Notes: generated by a model from the sequence alone, not told the origin. DNA of 12,876 nucleotides from Aalborgiella sp031390045 (GCA_031390045.1 JANMTB010000222.1:1-12876), one strand, 5' to 3'. Counted from the stretch's first letter, positions 1 through 6,925 are shown. A program made the numbers and translations.

Positions 1-185
1 ACCTGTGCATGAACCGTCAGTTCAGCACAAATTTTCGCAACAATCTGTTTTTTCTTAGCAGAAGTTTTGGCAGCTTCGAATTCTGTAAACAAAGCGTCCG
101 CCACCTTATGGTCGGCGCGCAGCAAAGCGGTTGCTTCTAGCGATTTTTCGGATTCTGAATTGTCGGGCTTGGTTGCATTTTTCAT
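1..185 (-). CDS. Hemerythrin HHE-domain protein, N-terminal part (runs off the window)
   Basis: An open frame reads leftward from an ATG at 185-183 to the window edge, giving 61 complete codons with no stop. After a charged leader of about 16 residues comes EATALLRADHKVADALFTEF, then a Lys/Ala-rich turn and a second helix ending in AELTVHAQ. This is the start of the HHE cation-binding (hemerythrin-like) fold: H26 in the ADHK motif and H59 in TVHA match the first two iron-ligand positions of the family. Such proteins are cytoplasmic di-iron proteins linked to oxygen, nitric oxide or redox stress. The start is chosen because it directly precedes the helix. A second ATG at 196-194 is out of frame and stops at once. 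The ribosome site is weak (GAAACCACT). The gene is divergent from the stress protein at 565, so 186-564 probably carries both promoters. Confidence 0.8.
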   Translation of the reverse strand, partial: MKNATKPDNSESEKSLEATALLRADHKVADALFTEFEAAKTSAKKKQIVAKICAELTVHAQ

Positions 186-298
186 AGTGGTTTCATTTTT
201 TCAAGTTAAGGCATAGGATGGGTTAAAAAATACTATCAAAATATATATTCTGAAAGAATTTAAAGTGGAGACCAAATTTTATTTTTGAGTAGTAGCGA

Positions 299-325
299 AC
301 GCGTCAGCGTCGCGCTTTTACGCGT
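299..325. promoter_or_regulatory. Paired ACGCGT palindromes, possible operator
   Basis: The self-complementary hexamer ACGCGT occurs at 299-304 and again at 320-325. The centres are exactly 21 bp apart, about two helical turns, in an otherwise AT-rich region between divergent genes. Part of the block can also fold as a bulged hairpin (295-301 with 308-313) followed by TTTT at 316-319. A regulator site is one reading and chance is another. No binding protein is known. Confidence 0.2.
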
Positions 326-443
326 GTAGGACTATCCCCGCTCTCGTCAATTCACAGAAAATCGTGATGTGTAGGCGAATTCTGACTGGCCATTGCGAAA
401 TCTGAGTACGTCTAATAAGGTCTAGTCCGTCAGCACGCCACGG

Positions 444-477
444 GCTGAAAACGGAAAATTAATCCAGCCGTTTTAGC
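444..477 (+). promoter_or_regulatory. Hairpin in the leader of the stress gene
   Basis: Bases 448-454 (AAAACGG) pair perfectly with 468-474 (CCGTTTT). Three further pairs, 444-446 with 475-477, extend the stem to 10 bp with G447 bulged. The loop is 13 nt and AT-rich. No U-run follows the stem, so it does not look like an intrinsic terminator. It sits 9 nt upstream of the pseudoknot-like element and may belong to the same leader RNA. Confidence 0.4.
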
Positions 478-486
478 GGTCAAGGC

Positions 487-556
487 AATAGGCAAGAAGG
501 CAACATTCAGTTGTAGATTGCCTATTTTTATCCTTAACTTAATCTTTACAACTGAA
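487..556 (+). promoter_or_regulatory. Possible H-type pseudoknot covering the ribosome-binding site
   Basis: Two interlocking inverted repeats are visible. Stem 1 pairs 487-495 (AATAGGCAA) with 518-526 (TTGCCTATT), 9 perfect pairs. Stem 2 pairs 506-517 with 545-556, 12 pairs including one G-U, of which 10 in a row are Watson-Crick (506-515 with 547-556). The 5' arm of stem 2 lies in the loop of stem 1 and abuts its 3' arm with no spacer. That is the topology of a coaxially stacked H-type pseudoknot, with loops of 10 and 18 nt. Stem 2 ends inside the purine-rich Shine-Dalgarno (GAAAG, 554-558) of the ATG at 565. GGCAA occurs three times (484, 491, 499), so TTGCC at 518-522 has alternative partners. 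The folding is inferred by eye, and the transcript start is unknown. Confidence 0.4.
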
Positions 557-564
557 AGAAATTT

Positions 565-1089
565 ATGATGACCAATGAAAAACCATTGATGACTGGATTG
601 TTCCCAGACCGCGATAGCGCAGAGAAAGGCTACCAAGCGATGTCAGACCGTGGCTACGCCAAAGATGACATCAACGTTGTCATGTCAGACGAGACCAAAG
701 CACGCCATTTCACGTCTGCGGGCACAGAGACCGAGCTGGGTAACAAGGCCGCTGAAGGCGCTGGCGTAGGGGGTGCAATTGGTGGCACAGTGGGCGCCAT
801 CGCCGCCGCCGTTGCTGCTGTAGGCACTAGCATTGCCATCCCTGGCCTTGGCTTGGTATTGGCAGGCCCGATTGCTGCGGCTTTGGCTGGTGCAGGCGCG
901 GGCGCTGCCACAGGCGGCCTTGTCGGAGCACTTGTAGGCTGGAACATGCCTGAAGAACGCGTCAAAGAATATGAGGAAGGCATTAGCAATGGTGGTATTT
1001 TGATGGGCGTACGTCCACGCAATGATGAAGACGCAACACACCTGAGCACGGAATGGAAAAATTACCAGGCGCAGGACATTTACAGATAA
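565..1089 (+). CDS. Glycine-zipper general stress protein (YflT-like N-terminus)
   Basis: The 174-aa product has three parts. Residues 10-45 resemble the alpha/beta module of YflT-type heat or general stress proteins (TGLFPDRDSAEKGYQAMSD). Residues 62-126 are an almost uninterrupted Gly/Ala-rich hydrophobic region with GxxxG spacing, broken by IPGLG near 92-96, which suggests a membrane-inserting helical hairpin or glycine zipper. Residues 127-174 form a polar tail (MPEERVKEYEEGISNGG, then MGVRPRNDEDA). The family is widespread in proteobacteria under stress control, but its molecular function is not established. Two ATGs lie in tandem at 565 and 568, with GAAAG at 554-558 as the ribosome site; the first is used here. 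The leader can fold over that site. The gene stands alone, with a hairpin just downstream and cobC convergent. Confidence 0.8.
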   Translation: MMTNEKPLMTGLFPDRDSAEKGYQAMSDRGYAKDDINVVMSDETKARHFTSAGTETELGNKAAEGAGVGGAIGGTVGAIAAAVAAVGTSIAIPGLGLVLAGPIAAALAGAGAGAATGGLVGALVGWNMPEERVKEYEEGISNGGILMGVRPRNDEDATHLSTEWKNYQAQDIYR

Positions 1090-1099
1090 CTGTAGATGC

Positions 1100-1120
1100 T
1101 GGGCGGAACCGCCTAACTTT
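1100..1120 (+). terminator. Possible intrinsic terminator of the stress gene
   Basis: Eleven bases after the stop codon, GGCGG at 1102-1106 faces CCGCC at 1109-1113, extended by a G-U and a T-A pair to 1100/1115. The tight loop probably opens to GAAC. A short T-run (1118-1121) follows after four bases. The stem is short and the T-tract weak, so termination is plausible but unproven. Confidence 0.4.
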
Positions 1121-1292
1121 TAGAAGCCGCCAAACCAACCGCTGGCTGCGCGTGCTGTCTGATTGGTTGAACTGTTCTTTTTGAAGAATGGGGTTGAGGT
1201 TTCGATCTGTCAGCATATCGATGCTCTATTTGATATGCCGGCGGAATCACTCGACTTATCCAATGTGGTGATTAGGCGTTTTCGTCAAGTGT

Positions 1293-1862
1293 TTAAGTGG
1301 GGCTGGCCTCAATCGCCTTGTAGCATCCAAACTCGAACACCTCACGCGGCCATTCTGAAGACAGTGTGAGTTGGTAGATACCCTGATGGCACAGATCTAA
1401 AGCACGAATCACGCCAGCATGGGTGATCCACAGCACGTTGTTCGCAGGTAATGCAACCGAATCATCCAGTGCAGCTTTGACGCGCTGAAGCACCTCGTTT
1501 GCACTCTCGCAGCCGCCAAAACGGTGGTTGCCAAAATCGGCTGTCCAAGCGTCAACAGCCGCTTTGGGAATGGCTGCCCAAGCTTGTCCTTCGAATTCAC
1601 CGAAATCCATCTCCGTTAAGCGTTGATCTGTACAAGTGCTTGATTCGATTGACAAATCTGGTCTAAGCAAAGCCAATGCGGTGGCTAGTTGCTGGCAGCG
1701 ACGCAGTGGCGAGATGCGGCAAACGGTGTTTTTCGGCAAAGCTTCAGCCAAAGAGTGGGCGGCAACCGTGGTCAAAGCAGCATCGGCTGGCACATCCAAC
1801 GCGCCATAGCATATTCCTGCGCCTATCAGCGGCTGGGCGTGGCGGGCGAGCCAAAGCTTCAT
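1293..1862 (-). CDS. cobC: Alpha-ribazole phosphatase, histidine phosphatase family
   Basis: This 189-aa protein belongs to the phosphoglycerate-mutase-like histidine phosphatases. It opens with the catalytic motif LARHAQP (H8 is the phospho-accepting His). GICYGALDVP at 16-25 is the form typical of CobC. SPLRRCQQLA at 51-60 holds the phosphate-binding Arg, RLTEMDFGEFEG at 81-92 holds the proposed proton donor E84, and ITHAGVIRAL at 146-155 holds the second catalytic His (H148). In the nucleotide-loop pathway it dephosphorylates alpha-ribazole 5'-phosphate or adenosylcobalamin 5'-phosphate. The start 22 bp after the cobS stop indicates co-transcription with cobS. Without that context a generic phosphatase would also fit. 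The name cobC is used for a different enzyme (the aminotransferase at 8349) in some species. Confidence 0.85.
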   Translation of the reverse strand: MKLWLARHAQPLIGAGICYGALDVPADAALTTVAAHSLAEALPKNTVCRISPLRRCQQLATALALLRPDLSIESSTCTDQRLTEMDFGEFEGQAWAAIPKAAVDAWTADFGNHRFGGCESANEVLQRVKAALDDSVALPANNVLWITHAGVIRALDLCHQGIYQLTLSSEWPREVFEFGCYKAIEASPT

Positions 1863-1884
1863 AAAAACTTAGCTAACCTGATGC

Positions 1885-1904
1885 CTATAGCCAATGCGCT
1901 ATAG
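1885..1904. repeat. Hairpin over the cobS stop codon
   Basis: CTATAGC at 1885-1891 and GCTATAG at 1898-1904 form a perfect 7-bp inverted repeat with a 6-nt loop. It covers the last six codons and the stop of cobS. With TTAGCTA just beyond (1869-1875), it resembles the ends of the dispersed repeat found elsewhere in the window, but the interior does not align well, so family membership is uncertain. It could act on the mRNA between cobS and cobC. No U-run follows it in the direction of transcription. Confidence 0.35.
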
Positions 1905-2751
1905 AAAAAACGCGAAGCCAGTCGAGGTGCGACAAAGCCAGCGCCGTGCCAAGGTAAAACGCTAGCTCGCAGACCTGCTGCGTCGCACCCAAGCAGTCGC
2001 CCGTGAAACCCTGCAAACGTTTGGCAAATAATTGCCACATGTACAATAACGCGACTAAACTAACAACTATAGATGATATTAAATATATAGCATCATAGGC
2101 AATAAATACGCCGGCTAGAGACAAAATTAACCATAAAAATGCAATGGATAAGCTTTTCAACGAGATTTGATCGGCCAAGGGCTTAGATTTACTGTTGCCG
2201 ATGTCGCCCACATGCGGCAGCAGGCGAATCAGCAACAACGGCCAGGTGCGCGACACCACGTGCGCGGCGAAGATGCTGACGCACATGGCCAGCGGGTTTA
2301 CTGCACCAATTAAAGCCAAAAGTGAAACTTTAGTGAGCAAAATCAAGGTAATTGCAATCGCCCCAAAAGCGCCGACGCGCGAATCTCTCATGATCTCCAA
2401 AGCCCGCTCGCGGTCTTGGCTGCCGCCCAGCCCGTCAGCCACATCTGCCAAACCATCTTCATGAAAAGCGCCCGTCAGCATCACACTGAAAACTGTGCCC
2501 AAAGCCGCTACTACCAACGCCAATTGCGGCGGGTATTGCCCCTCTTTAGACAAAACCGCCATCAGCAGCATAGACAACCCTGCTACCAAGCCGCCGACCA
2601 AGACTCCCACCCCCGGAAAATGCGCGGCACTGGCGCGCAGCATCGCCGGGCTATACCCCACCCAAGCCGCCAACCGTCCCGTGACGGGAATGCGGGTGAA
2701 GAATTGGATGGCTAAGAGGTAATGGCGAATGAAAAGGCGGATAGAGAACAT
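1885..2751 (-). CDS. cobS: Adenosylcobinamide-GDP ribazoletransferase (cobalamin synthase)
   Basis: This 288-aa polytopic inner-membrane protein has the hallmarks of CobS: LLAIQFFTRIP at 12-22, GAFHEDGLADVADGLGG at 94-110 (acidic metal-binding signature), MRDSRVGAFG at 121-130, and RLQGFTGDCLGATQQ at 245-259. It condenses adenosylcobinamide-GDP with alpha-ribazole or its phosphate to give adenosylcobalamin (phosphate). Length is slightly above the usual 250-ish residues. The start at 2751 has a GAGG-type ribosome site (AATGAGGCGTAA) and the expected first helix. A dispersed repeat encodes residues 211-222 (SLAGVFIAYDAI) in a predicted membrane segment. cobC follows after 22 bp. The gene is separated from cobT by the two-component pair and is divergent from the 228-aa gene, so it should have its own promoter in 2752-2889, though I could not pick one out. 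Confidence 0.92.
   Translation of the reverse strand: MFSIRLFIRHYLLAIQFFTRIPVTGRLAAWVGYSPAMLRASAAHFPGVGVLVGGLVAGLSMLLMAVLSKEGQYPPQLALVVAALGTVFSVMLTGAFHEDGLADVADGLGGSQDRERALEIMRDSRVGAFGAIAITLILLTKVSLLALIGAVNPLAMCVSIFAAHVVSRTWPLLLIRLLPHVGDIGNSKSKPLADQISLKSLSIAFLWLILSLAGVFIAYDAIYLISSIVVSLVALLYMWQLFAKRLQGFTGDCLGATQQVCELAFYLGTALALSHLDWLRVFSIAHWL
2085..2120 (+). repeat. Dispersed repeat, copy A (inside cobS)
   Basis: Aligned without gaps, this stretch matches 31 of 36 bases of copy B (9391-9426), including the run AATACGCCGGCTA. Read on the coding (minus) strand it gives LAGVFIAYDAI of CobS, in the same frame as copies B and C in cbiB. Strand refers to the orientation in which it aligns with copy B. 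Confidence 0.65.
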
Positions 2752-2889
2752 TTACGCCTCATTATCATGGATAGAAATCCCATAGCTTCTTACTCACTGT
2801 ATAAGTACTTGAGCTTAGTTTGCGGTATGAGCTCTGACACCAAGAATGCCGTATGATGGCTTACAGAATCAATACAGGGGAAAACTCCG

Positions 2890-3576
2890 ATGCCAAGCTC
2901 ACCGATTGATTTAAAGCGCTGCGCAGAAGCCGCTCGGTATGCACTGTTGCGAAGATTGGCGCCTGCCATTCGGCATGACATGGCTGGCGGCTTTCAACCC
3001 GTCACGATGCTGGCAACGATCATTGAAAAGCGATTGCTTACGGCTTCGCCAGATATGCCCACACTGATTAAGAATAGCGGTGAAATGCGAACACTCGCTA
3101 TCGCCGCGACCCACTCAAATCTAGATTTGATGGGCTGGATGGTGGTCAACCCCGAAGCCCGCGTTACCCTAAGCAAAGGCATTCAGAATGTCTTGCATCT
3201 GGTGATGACCGAGCTTTCATTCAGAGGACTGAAATTTGTCAACCAAACCGAGGGCATGACAACTGACGTTGCGCTGCATCACGTGCATGGCGCTTTTGTG
3301 GCGGCTTTGCTGGCGCTTACTGACGCAGTAGCATCGACCGCAAATGTGCTGATAACAGCGGCCCAAGAAGGACAAGACATGCTGGTAAAGATCATGCTGG
3401 CTGATGTTGGAGCCACCTCAGATGTAAGCACATCACGCGAAGAGTTTCACATCGGTCTGGCTGCTTACCGAAAAATTGATTGGGACGATGTTCAAGCGAT
3501 TGCCGATGTGGATGGTTTGCATATAAAACACGAGGCTGGGAGCGTCATACTGCGCTTGCCAATATCAAACGCTTAG
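2890..3576 (+). CDS. Degenerate histidine-kinase-like protein, possible ChpT-type phosphotransferase
   Basis: I do not recognise a named gene. The 228-aa product looks like the cytoplasmic half of a sensor kinase without its ATP site. Residues 15-83 form two likely helices of a dimerisation domain, the first carrying an H-box-like motif IRHDMAGGFQP with H29 and D30. Residues 95-228 resemble a worn Bergerat fold: a helix at 132-150 where the N-box Asn is absent (FVAALLALTDA), a partial G1-like ADVGA at 171-175, no G2 glycine string, and a terminal LHIKHEAGSVILRLP like the last strands of HATPase_c. Size and layout resemble the Caulobacter phosphotransferase ChpT. There is no signal peptide or membrane segment. 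AGGGG at 2876-2880 is a good ribosome site. The hybrid kinase starts 15 bp after its stop, so the two are probably co-expressed. Function is inferred only. Confidence 0.55.
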   Translation: MPSSPIDLKRCAEAARYALLRRLAPAIRHDMAGGFQPVTMLATIIEKRLLTASPDMPTLIKNSGEMRTLAIAATHSNLDLMGWMVVNPEARVTLSKGIQNVLHLVMTELSFRGLKFVNQTEGMTTDVALHHVHGAFVAALLALTDAVASTANVLITAAQEGQDMLVKIMLADVGATSDVSTSREEFHIGLAAYRKIDWDDVQAIADVDGLHIKHEAGSVILRLPISNA

Positions 3577-3591
3577 AGGTATAAATAAGCT

Positions 3592-5811
3592 ATGCGCATC
3601 CGGATTTTTATTGCTTTGATGGTCGCTGCAATCATGTTGCCGCTGGTTTTGGCGTCTGCGTTCGCGGTGAACCAAATCAGGATAGAAGAACAGGCGGCAT
3701 CACTTGCAACTTTGCATAAAACGGTAGATGCCATCAGCCTAACAGTCGATAGGGACATACAGGCGTCCATCTCAGCGCTGCAAGCACTTAGCAATTCAGA
3801 GCATTTGCAAACCGGCAATTACGAATCTTTTTACGTGCAGGCAAAAGCTATTAACCGTTCACAGAACTCTTGGGTGGGGTTGTTTAGGCCAGATGGAACG
3901 CAGGTTTTAAATACCGCTGTGGCATTTGCAGAAACGCCTAAGGCAACCACAGCTTCAGCATTGGTTGGAAAAGTCATCGCCTCGCAAAAGCCCTTTGTGT
4001 CAGATATATTTGTGGGCCCGCTCACAGGGCGTCAGCTCGTCGCAGTTTACGTACCCTCAACCCAAATTAGCTCGACAAACTATGTCGTTGCTCAAGGTTT
4101 TTCATTAGCTCATTGGAAAGACATTGCCAAGCATCAAGACTTACCGGCTGATTGGATCGTCGCCGTCATTGACCGTGCTGGCCGGTTCATTTCACGAAGC
4201 CACAAAAGCGACGAATTTTTGGGGAGGGCAGCAAGGCCCGAACTGGTTGCAGCTGCAGCCAATACAAAGCAAGGCTTGATCCAACATTCAACGATGGAAG
4301 GCATTGAGTCGTACGACGCCTTCGACCACTCTGAGTTGACGGGCTGGACCATCGCTGTGGCGGCACCAGTGGCTACGATCGATGCCCCCATCATGCGCGC
4401 GGTGCAAACTGCAACCGCAGGATTTTTGTTGGCCATGCTGGTCTCTGGCATCATGGCAGCTGCGTTTAGCAGGCGATTTGTAGCAGCTGTCAAAAATGCC
4501 AGTGCAGCTGCAATGGCTCTGGGTCAAGGCCAGACACCCAAGATGGCGGCGCGCACATCAATCCTTGAGGTTGATGTCTTGAACCAATCTTTGGCAAATG
4601 CGGGAAAGTTACTAGAAAAGGAAAGCTTAGCGCGGCATTTTGCAGAGGCTGAACGAGCGCGTCTGCTTGTTGTCGAGCATCAGGCTTTCATAGCCGTTCT
4701 AAAAGAAAACAAAGCCAAAGACCATTTCCTAGCCATGCTGGGGCACGAACTGCGCAACCCGCTGGCCGCCATTTCTGGTGCTGTCGAAGTTTTGGCGCAT
4801 GCCAATCAGGGCACGAAGGACTCAAACCACCACTTAGGCATCATCAAGCGGCAAAACCGTCACCTGATTCACATTATTGATGACTTGCTCGACATGTCTC
4901 GACTGATGGCTGGAAAAATAGTGTTGAACCCGCAGCCTGTGAATCTGGCTGAATGTCTGCAAAGGTGCGTTGACGGTTTGAAAGCAGCGCAACGCGTCAA
5001 TGGTCACAGCATCAATGTCACCGCGGAGTCGGTTTGGATCAACGCCGACTCGGTGCGTATTGAGCAGATTATTATCAACCTTATCGGCAATGCGCTGAAG
5101 TTTTCACCCCTAGGAAACGCTATCCACGTTGATCTGCAACAAGCCAATGGCCTAGCCGTGCTCAGTGTGAAAGATCATGGTACCGGCATGACACCTGAGC
5201 TGATTGCCCATGTGTTTGAGCCATTCATACAAGGTCCAGCACCCGCGAGCGGCGACCACGGTGGCTTGGGCGTTGGCCTGGCGCTGGTCAAGCAGTTGGT
5301 AGAGCTTCACGCTGGCACAGTCACCGTTGCAAGTGCTGGGCTGAATCTTGGTAGCACTTTTACGTGTAATTTTCCTGCGGTGCCCGCTCCTATCAGCGAG
5401 CCAGCATTGGCATCTACACGTTTGATGGCTCCACAGTCTCGCACTCTGCTGTATGTTGAAGACAACGCAGATGTACGCGCCGTCATGTCCGAAATGCTCA
5501 GGTTGTCGGGTTATGAGATCATAGAAGCTGCTGATGGCGCAGAAGCCTTGGCCGCGCTAGGGTTAAAACGGCCAGATGCTGTCGTGATGGACATCGGTTT
5601 ACCCGATATGACTGGCTATGAGCTTGCGCGCCAAATGCGGCTACTACCTTCCTGTCAAGACATACCGATCATCGCATTGACCGGTTTTGGGCATTTACGC
5701 CACAAAGATGAGGCTGCTCAAGTCGGCTTAAACGCTCACTTGGTAAAGCCCGTTGACCCTGAAGCATTGATTCGAACGATAGAAGCTGTGTTGGCAAAAG
5801 CACAGCCTTAA
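3592..5811 (+). CDS. Membrane hybrid sensor histidine kinase / response regulator
   Basis: The 739-aa product has all parts of a hybrid kinase. A membrane helix at 6-26 is followed by a periplasmic region (27-268) resembling a double-Cache sensor (TVDRDIQASISALQALSNSE; GLFRPDGTQVLNT; later VIDRAGRFISRS). A second helix lies at 272-292, then a HAMP-like linker to about 345 and a coiled stretch to 375. The kinase core has H-box FLAMLGHELRNPLA with H385, N-box IINLIGNALKFSP with N496/N500, G1 KDHGTGM (528-532) and G2 GGLGVGLAL (557-562). The receiver domain (about 617-735) has E623/D624, phospho-acceptor D667 in VVMDIGLPD, T697 and K719. No DNA-binding output is attached, so phosphate must go to another protein; the 228-aa neighbour is a candidate. 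The ligand is unknown. AGAGG at 3575-3579 is the likely ribosome site. Its stop lies 7 bp from that of convergent cobT. Confidence 0.9.
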   Translation: MRIRIFIALMVAAIMLPLVLASAFAVNQIRIEEQAASLATLHKTVDAISLTVDRDIQASISALQALSNSEHLQTGNYESFYVQAKAINRSQNSWVGLFRPDGTQVLNTAVAFAETPKATTASALVGKVIASQKPFVSDIFVGPLTGRQLVAVYVPSTQISSTNYVVAQGFSLAHWKDIAKHQDLPADWIVAVIDRAGRFISRSHKSDEFLGRAARPELVAAAANTKQGLIQHSTMEGIESYDAFDHSELTGWTIAVAAPVATIDAPIMRAVQTATAGFLLAMLVSGIMAAAFSRRFVAAVKNASAAAMALGQGQTPKMAARTSILEVDVLNQSLANAGKLLEKESLARHFAEAERARLLVVEHQAFIAVLKENKAKDHFLAMLGHELRNPLAAISGAVEVLAHANQGTKDSNHHLGIIKRQNRHLIHIIDDLLDMSRLMAGKIVLNPQPVNLAECLQRCVDGLKAAQRVNGHSINVTAESVWINADSVRIEQIIINLIGNALKFSPLGNAIHVDLQQANGLAVLSVKDHGTGMTPELIAHVFEPFIQGPAPASGDHGGLGVGLALVKQLVELHAGTVTVASAGLNLGSTFTCNFPAVPAPISEPALASTRLMAPQSRTLLYVEDNADVRAVMSEMLRLSGYEIIEAADGAEALAALGLKRPDAVVMDIGLPDMTGYELARQMRLLPSCQDIPIIALTGFGHLRHKDEAAQVGLNAHLVKPVDPEALIRTIEAVLAKAQP

Positions 5812-5818
5812 AATCGCG

Positions 5819-6880
5819 TTATTCAGCTGACTTTTCAGACACCCCTGCCGACTCAAAACTAGCCATCTCCCGCAGCACTGTGCAAGCCGCCGTCAACAGG
5901 GGCCACGCGAGCGCTGCGCCTGAGCCTTCGCCTAGGCGCAAACCCATGTCTAACAGTGGTTTTGCATTCAATTTTTCTAACATCAGCCCATGTCCACGCT
6001 CGCCCGATCGGTGGGCAAACACGCAGCGCTTCAACACGGCGGGCTGCAAGGCATGGGCGACCAAGATCACCGCTGTGGTGATGAAGCCATCCACCACGAT
6101 GACACGTTGCTCTGCCGCTGCTTGAAACACCGCACCCAGCATGGTCGCCATCTCAAAACCACCAAAGGCTGCCATCAAGTCCAACGGTGCAGTCACACCC
6201 GCATGGAAAGCCAGCACCTCGCGCAGCACAGCAGTTTTACGGTCAATGCCAGCACCGTCCAAACCCGTACCCGCGCCTGTGCACTCGGCAATATCCAAAC
6301 CTTGCAGCCGCGACAAAATCAAGGATGCTGCCGAGGTGTTGCCGATGCCCATTTCGCCCAGCAAAATCGCGTTGCCCGGCAGGTTTTTAACAATCGCCAT
6401 GCCGTTTTCAATCGCCTGCTGGCATTGGGCGGCGGTCATGGCGGGTGCGATGGATGAATCTGCCGTGCCATTGGCAATCTTCGCACTCAATAAACCGGCT
6501 CGCGGGGTTTGAGCGGCGTCCAAAAACGCGTGATTCACGCCACAGTCCACCACGTTCAAAGCGATGTTGTTGGCCTTCGCCAGCACGCTGACGCAAGCGC
6601 CGCCCGCAATAAAGTTCTCCACCATCTGCCAGGTCACGTCACTGGGGAAAGCCGAGACGCCACGCGCCGTCAAACCGTGGTCGCCGGCAAACACCAACAT
6701 CTGCGGCTGGTCGAGTTGTGGCGATTCTGTGCCCAAAATCTGCCCGATTTGCAGCGCCAAACCCTCCAGTTGACCGAGCGAACCCAGTGGTTTGGTTTTG
6801 TTGTCGATTTTGTGTTGCAGCTTGGCGGTGAAGGCGGGGTTGCTGATGTCTTGCAGGACAGGTAAAGCGAAAGTGGTCAT
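5819..6880 (-). CDS. cobT: Nicotinate-nucleotide--dimethylbenzimidazole phosphoribosyltransferase
   Basis: The 353-aa protein has the usual CobT length. It transfers phosphoribose from nicotinate mononucleotide to 5,6-dimethylbenzimidazole, giving alpha-ribazole phosphate in the cytoplasm. Visible motifs are KTKPLGSLGQLE at 28-39, MLVFAGDHGLTARGVSAFP at 61-79, ILLGEMGIGNTSAASL at 172-187 with E176, TGAGTGLD at 201-208, and LRLGEGSGAALA at 314-325. E318 there corresponds to the catalytic Glu317 of the Salmonella enzyme. Upstream bluB supplies its base substrate. It starts 23 bp after the cobQ stop and shows no Shine-Dalgarno before the ATG (TTTTTTACAAAAACC), so translation may depend on coupling to cobQ. 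The intervening DNA is a short tandem repeat. The C-terminal dozen residues (SFESAGVSEKSAE) are a family-variable tail. Confidence 0.95.
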   Translation of the reverse strand: MTTFALPVLQDISNPAFTAKLQHKIDNKTKPLGSLGQLEGLALQIGQILGTESPQLDQPQMLVFAGDHGLTARGVSAFPSDVTWQMVENFIAGGACVSVLAKANNIALNVVDCGVNHAFLDAAQTPRAGLLSAKIANGTADSSIAPAMTAAQCQQAIENGMAIVKNLPGNAILLGEMGIGNTSAASLILSRLQGLDIAECTGAGTGLDGAGIDRKTAVLREVLAFHAGVTAPLDLMAAFGGFEMATMLGAVFQAAAEQRVIVVDGFITTAVILVAHALQPAVLKRCVFAHRSGERGHGLMLEKLNAKPLLDMGLRLGEGSGAALAWPLLTAACTVLREMASFESAGVSEKSAE

Positions 6881-6893
6881 GGTTTTTGTAAAA

Positions 6894-6925
6894 AATTAAG
6901 CAATTAAAGAATTAAGGAATTAAGG
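6894..6925. repeat. Four tandem 8-bp repeats, AATTAAGN
   Basis: Units AATTAAGC, AATTAAAG, AATTAAGG and AATTAAGG run head to tail at 6894-6925. They span the last codons and stop of cobQ (NSLIL, stop at 6904-6906) and much of the cobQ-cobT gap. Since the unit is not a multiple of three, a gain or loss of one unit would change the CobQ C-terminus and the spacing to cobT. Confidence 0.7.

Larger units (their letters stand above)
186..564. other. Gene-free 379-bp divergent intergenic region
   Basis: No convincing coding frame lies here. It separates the minus-strand hemerythrin-type gene from the plus-strand stress gene. From left to right it holds an AT-rich stretch (210-290), a G+C-rich patch with two ACGCGT palindromes (299-304 and 320-325), a stretch without clear signals (326-443), and the structured leader listed separately (444-556). 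I could not identify a convincing sigma-70 -35/-10 pair in either direction. Confidence 0.6.

Noticed and set aside
1163..1369. 68-codon plus-strand frame between the stress gene and cobC
   Set aside because: No ribosome site or recognisable domain is visible, and its last third overlaps cobC in antisense. It could be a decayed fragment, but nothing supports that.
2752..2889. Cobalamin riboswitch or clear promoter upstream of cobS, and a repeat-like ATAGCTTCTTAC...CTTGAGCT stretch at 2782-2815
   Set aside because: No B12-box-like sequence or convincing -35/-10 spacing is visible on either strand. The repeat-like stretch shares only short words with copies A-D.
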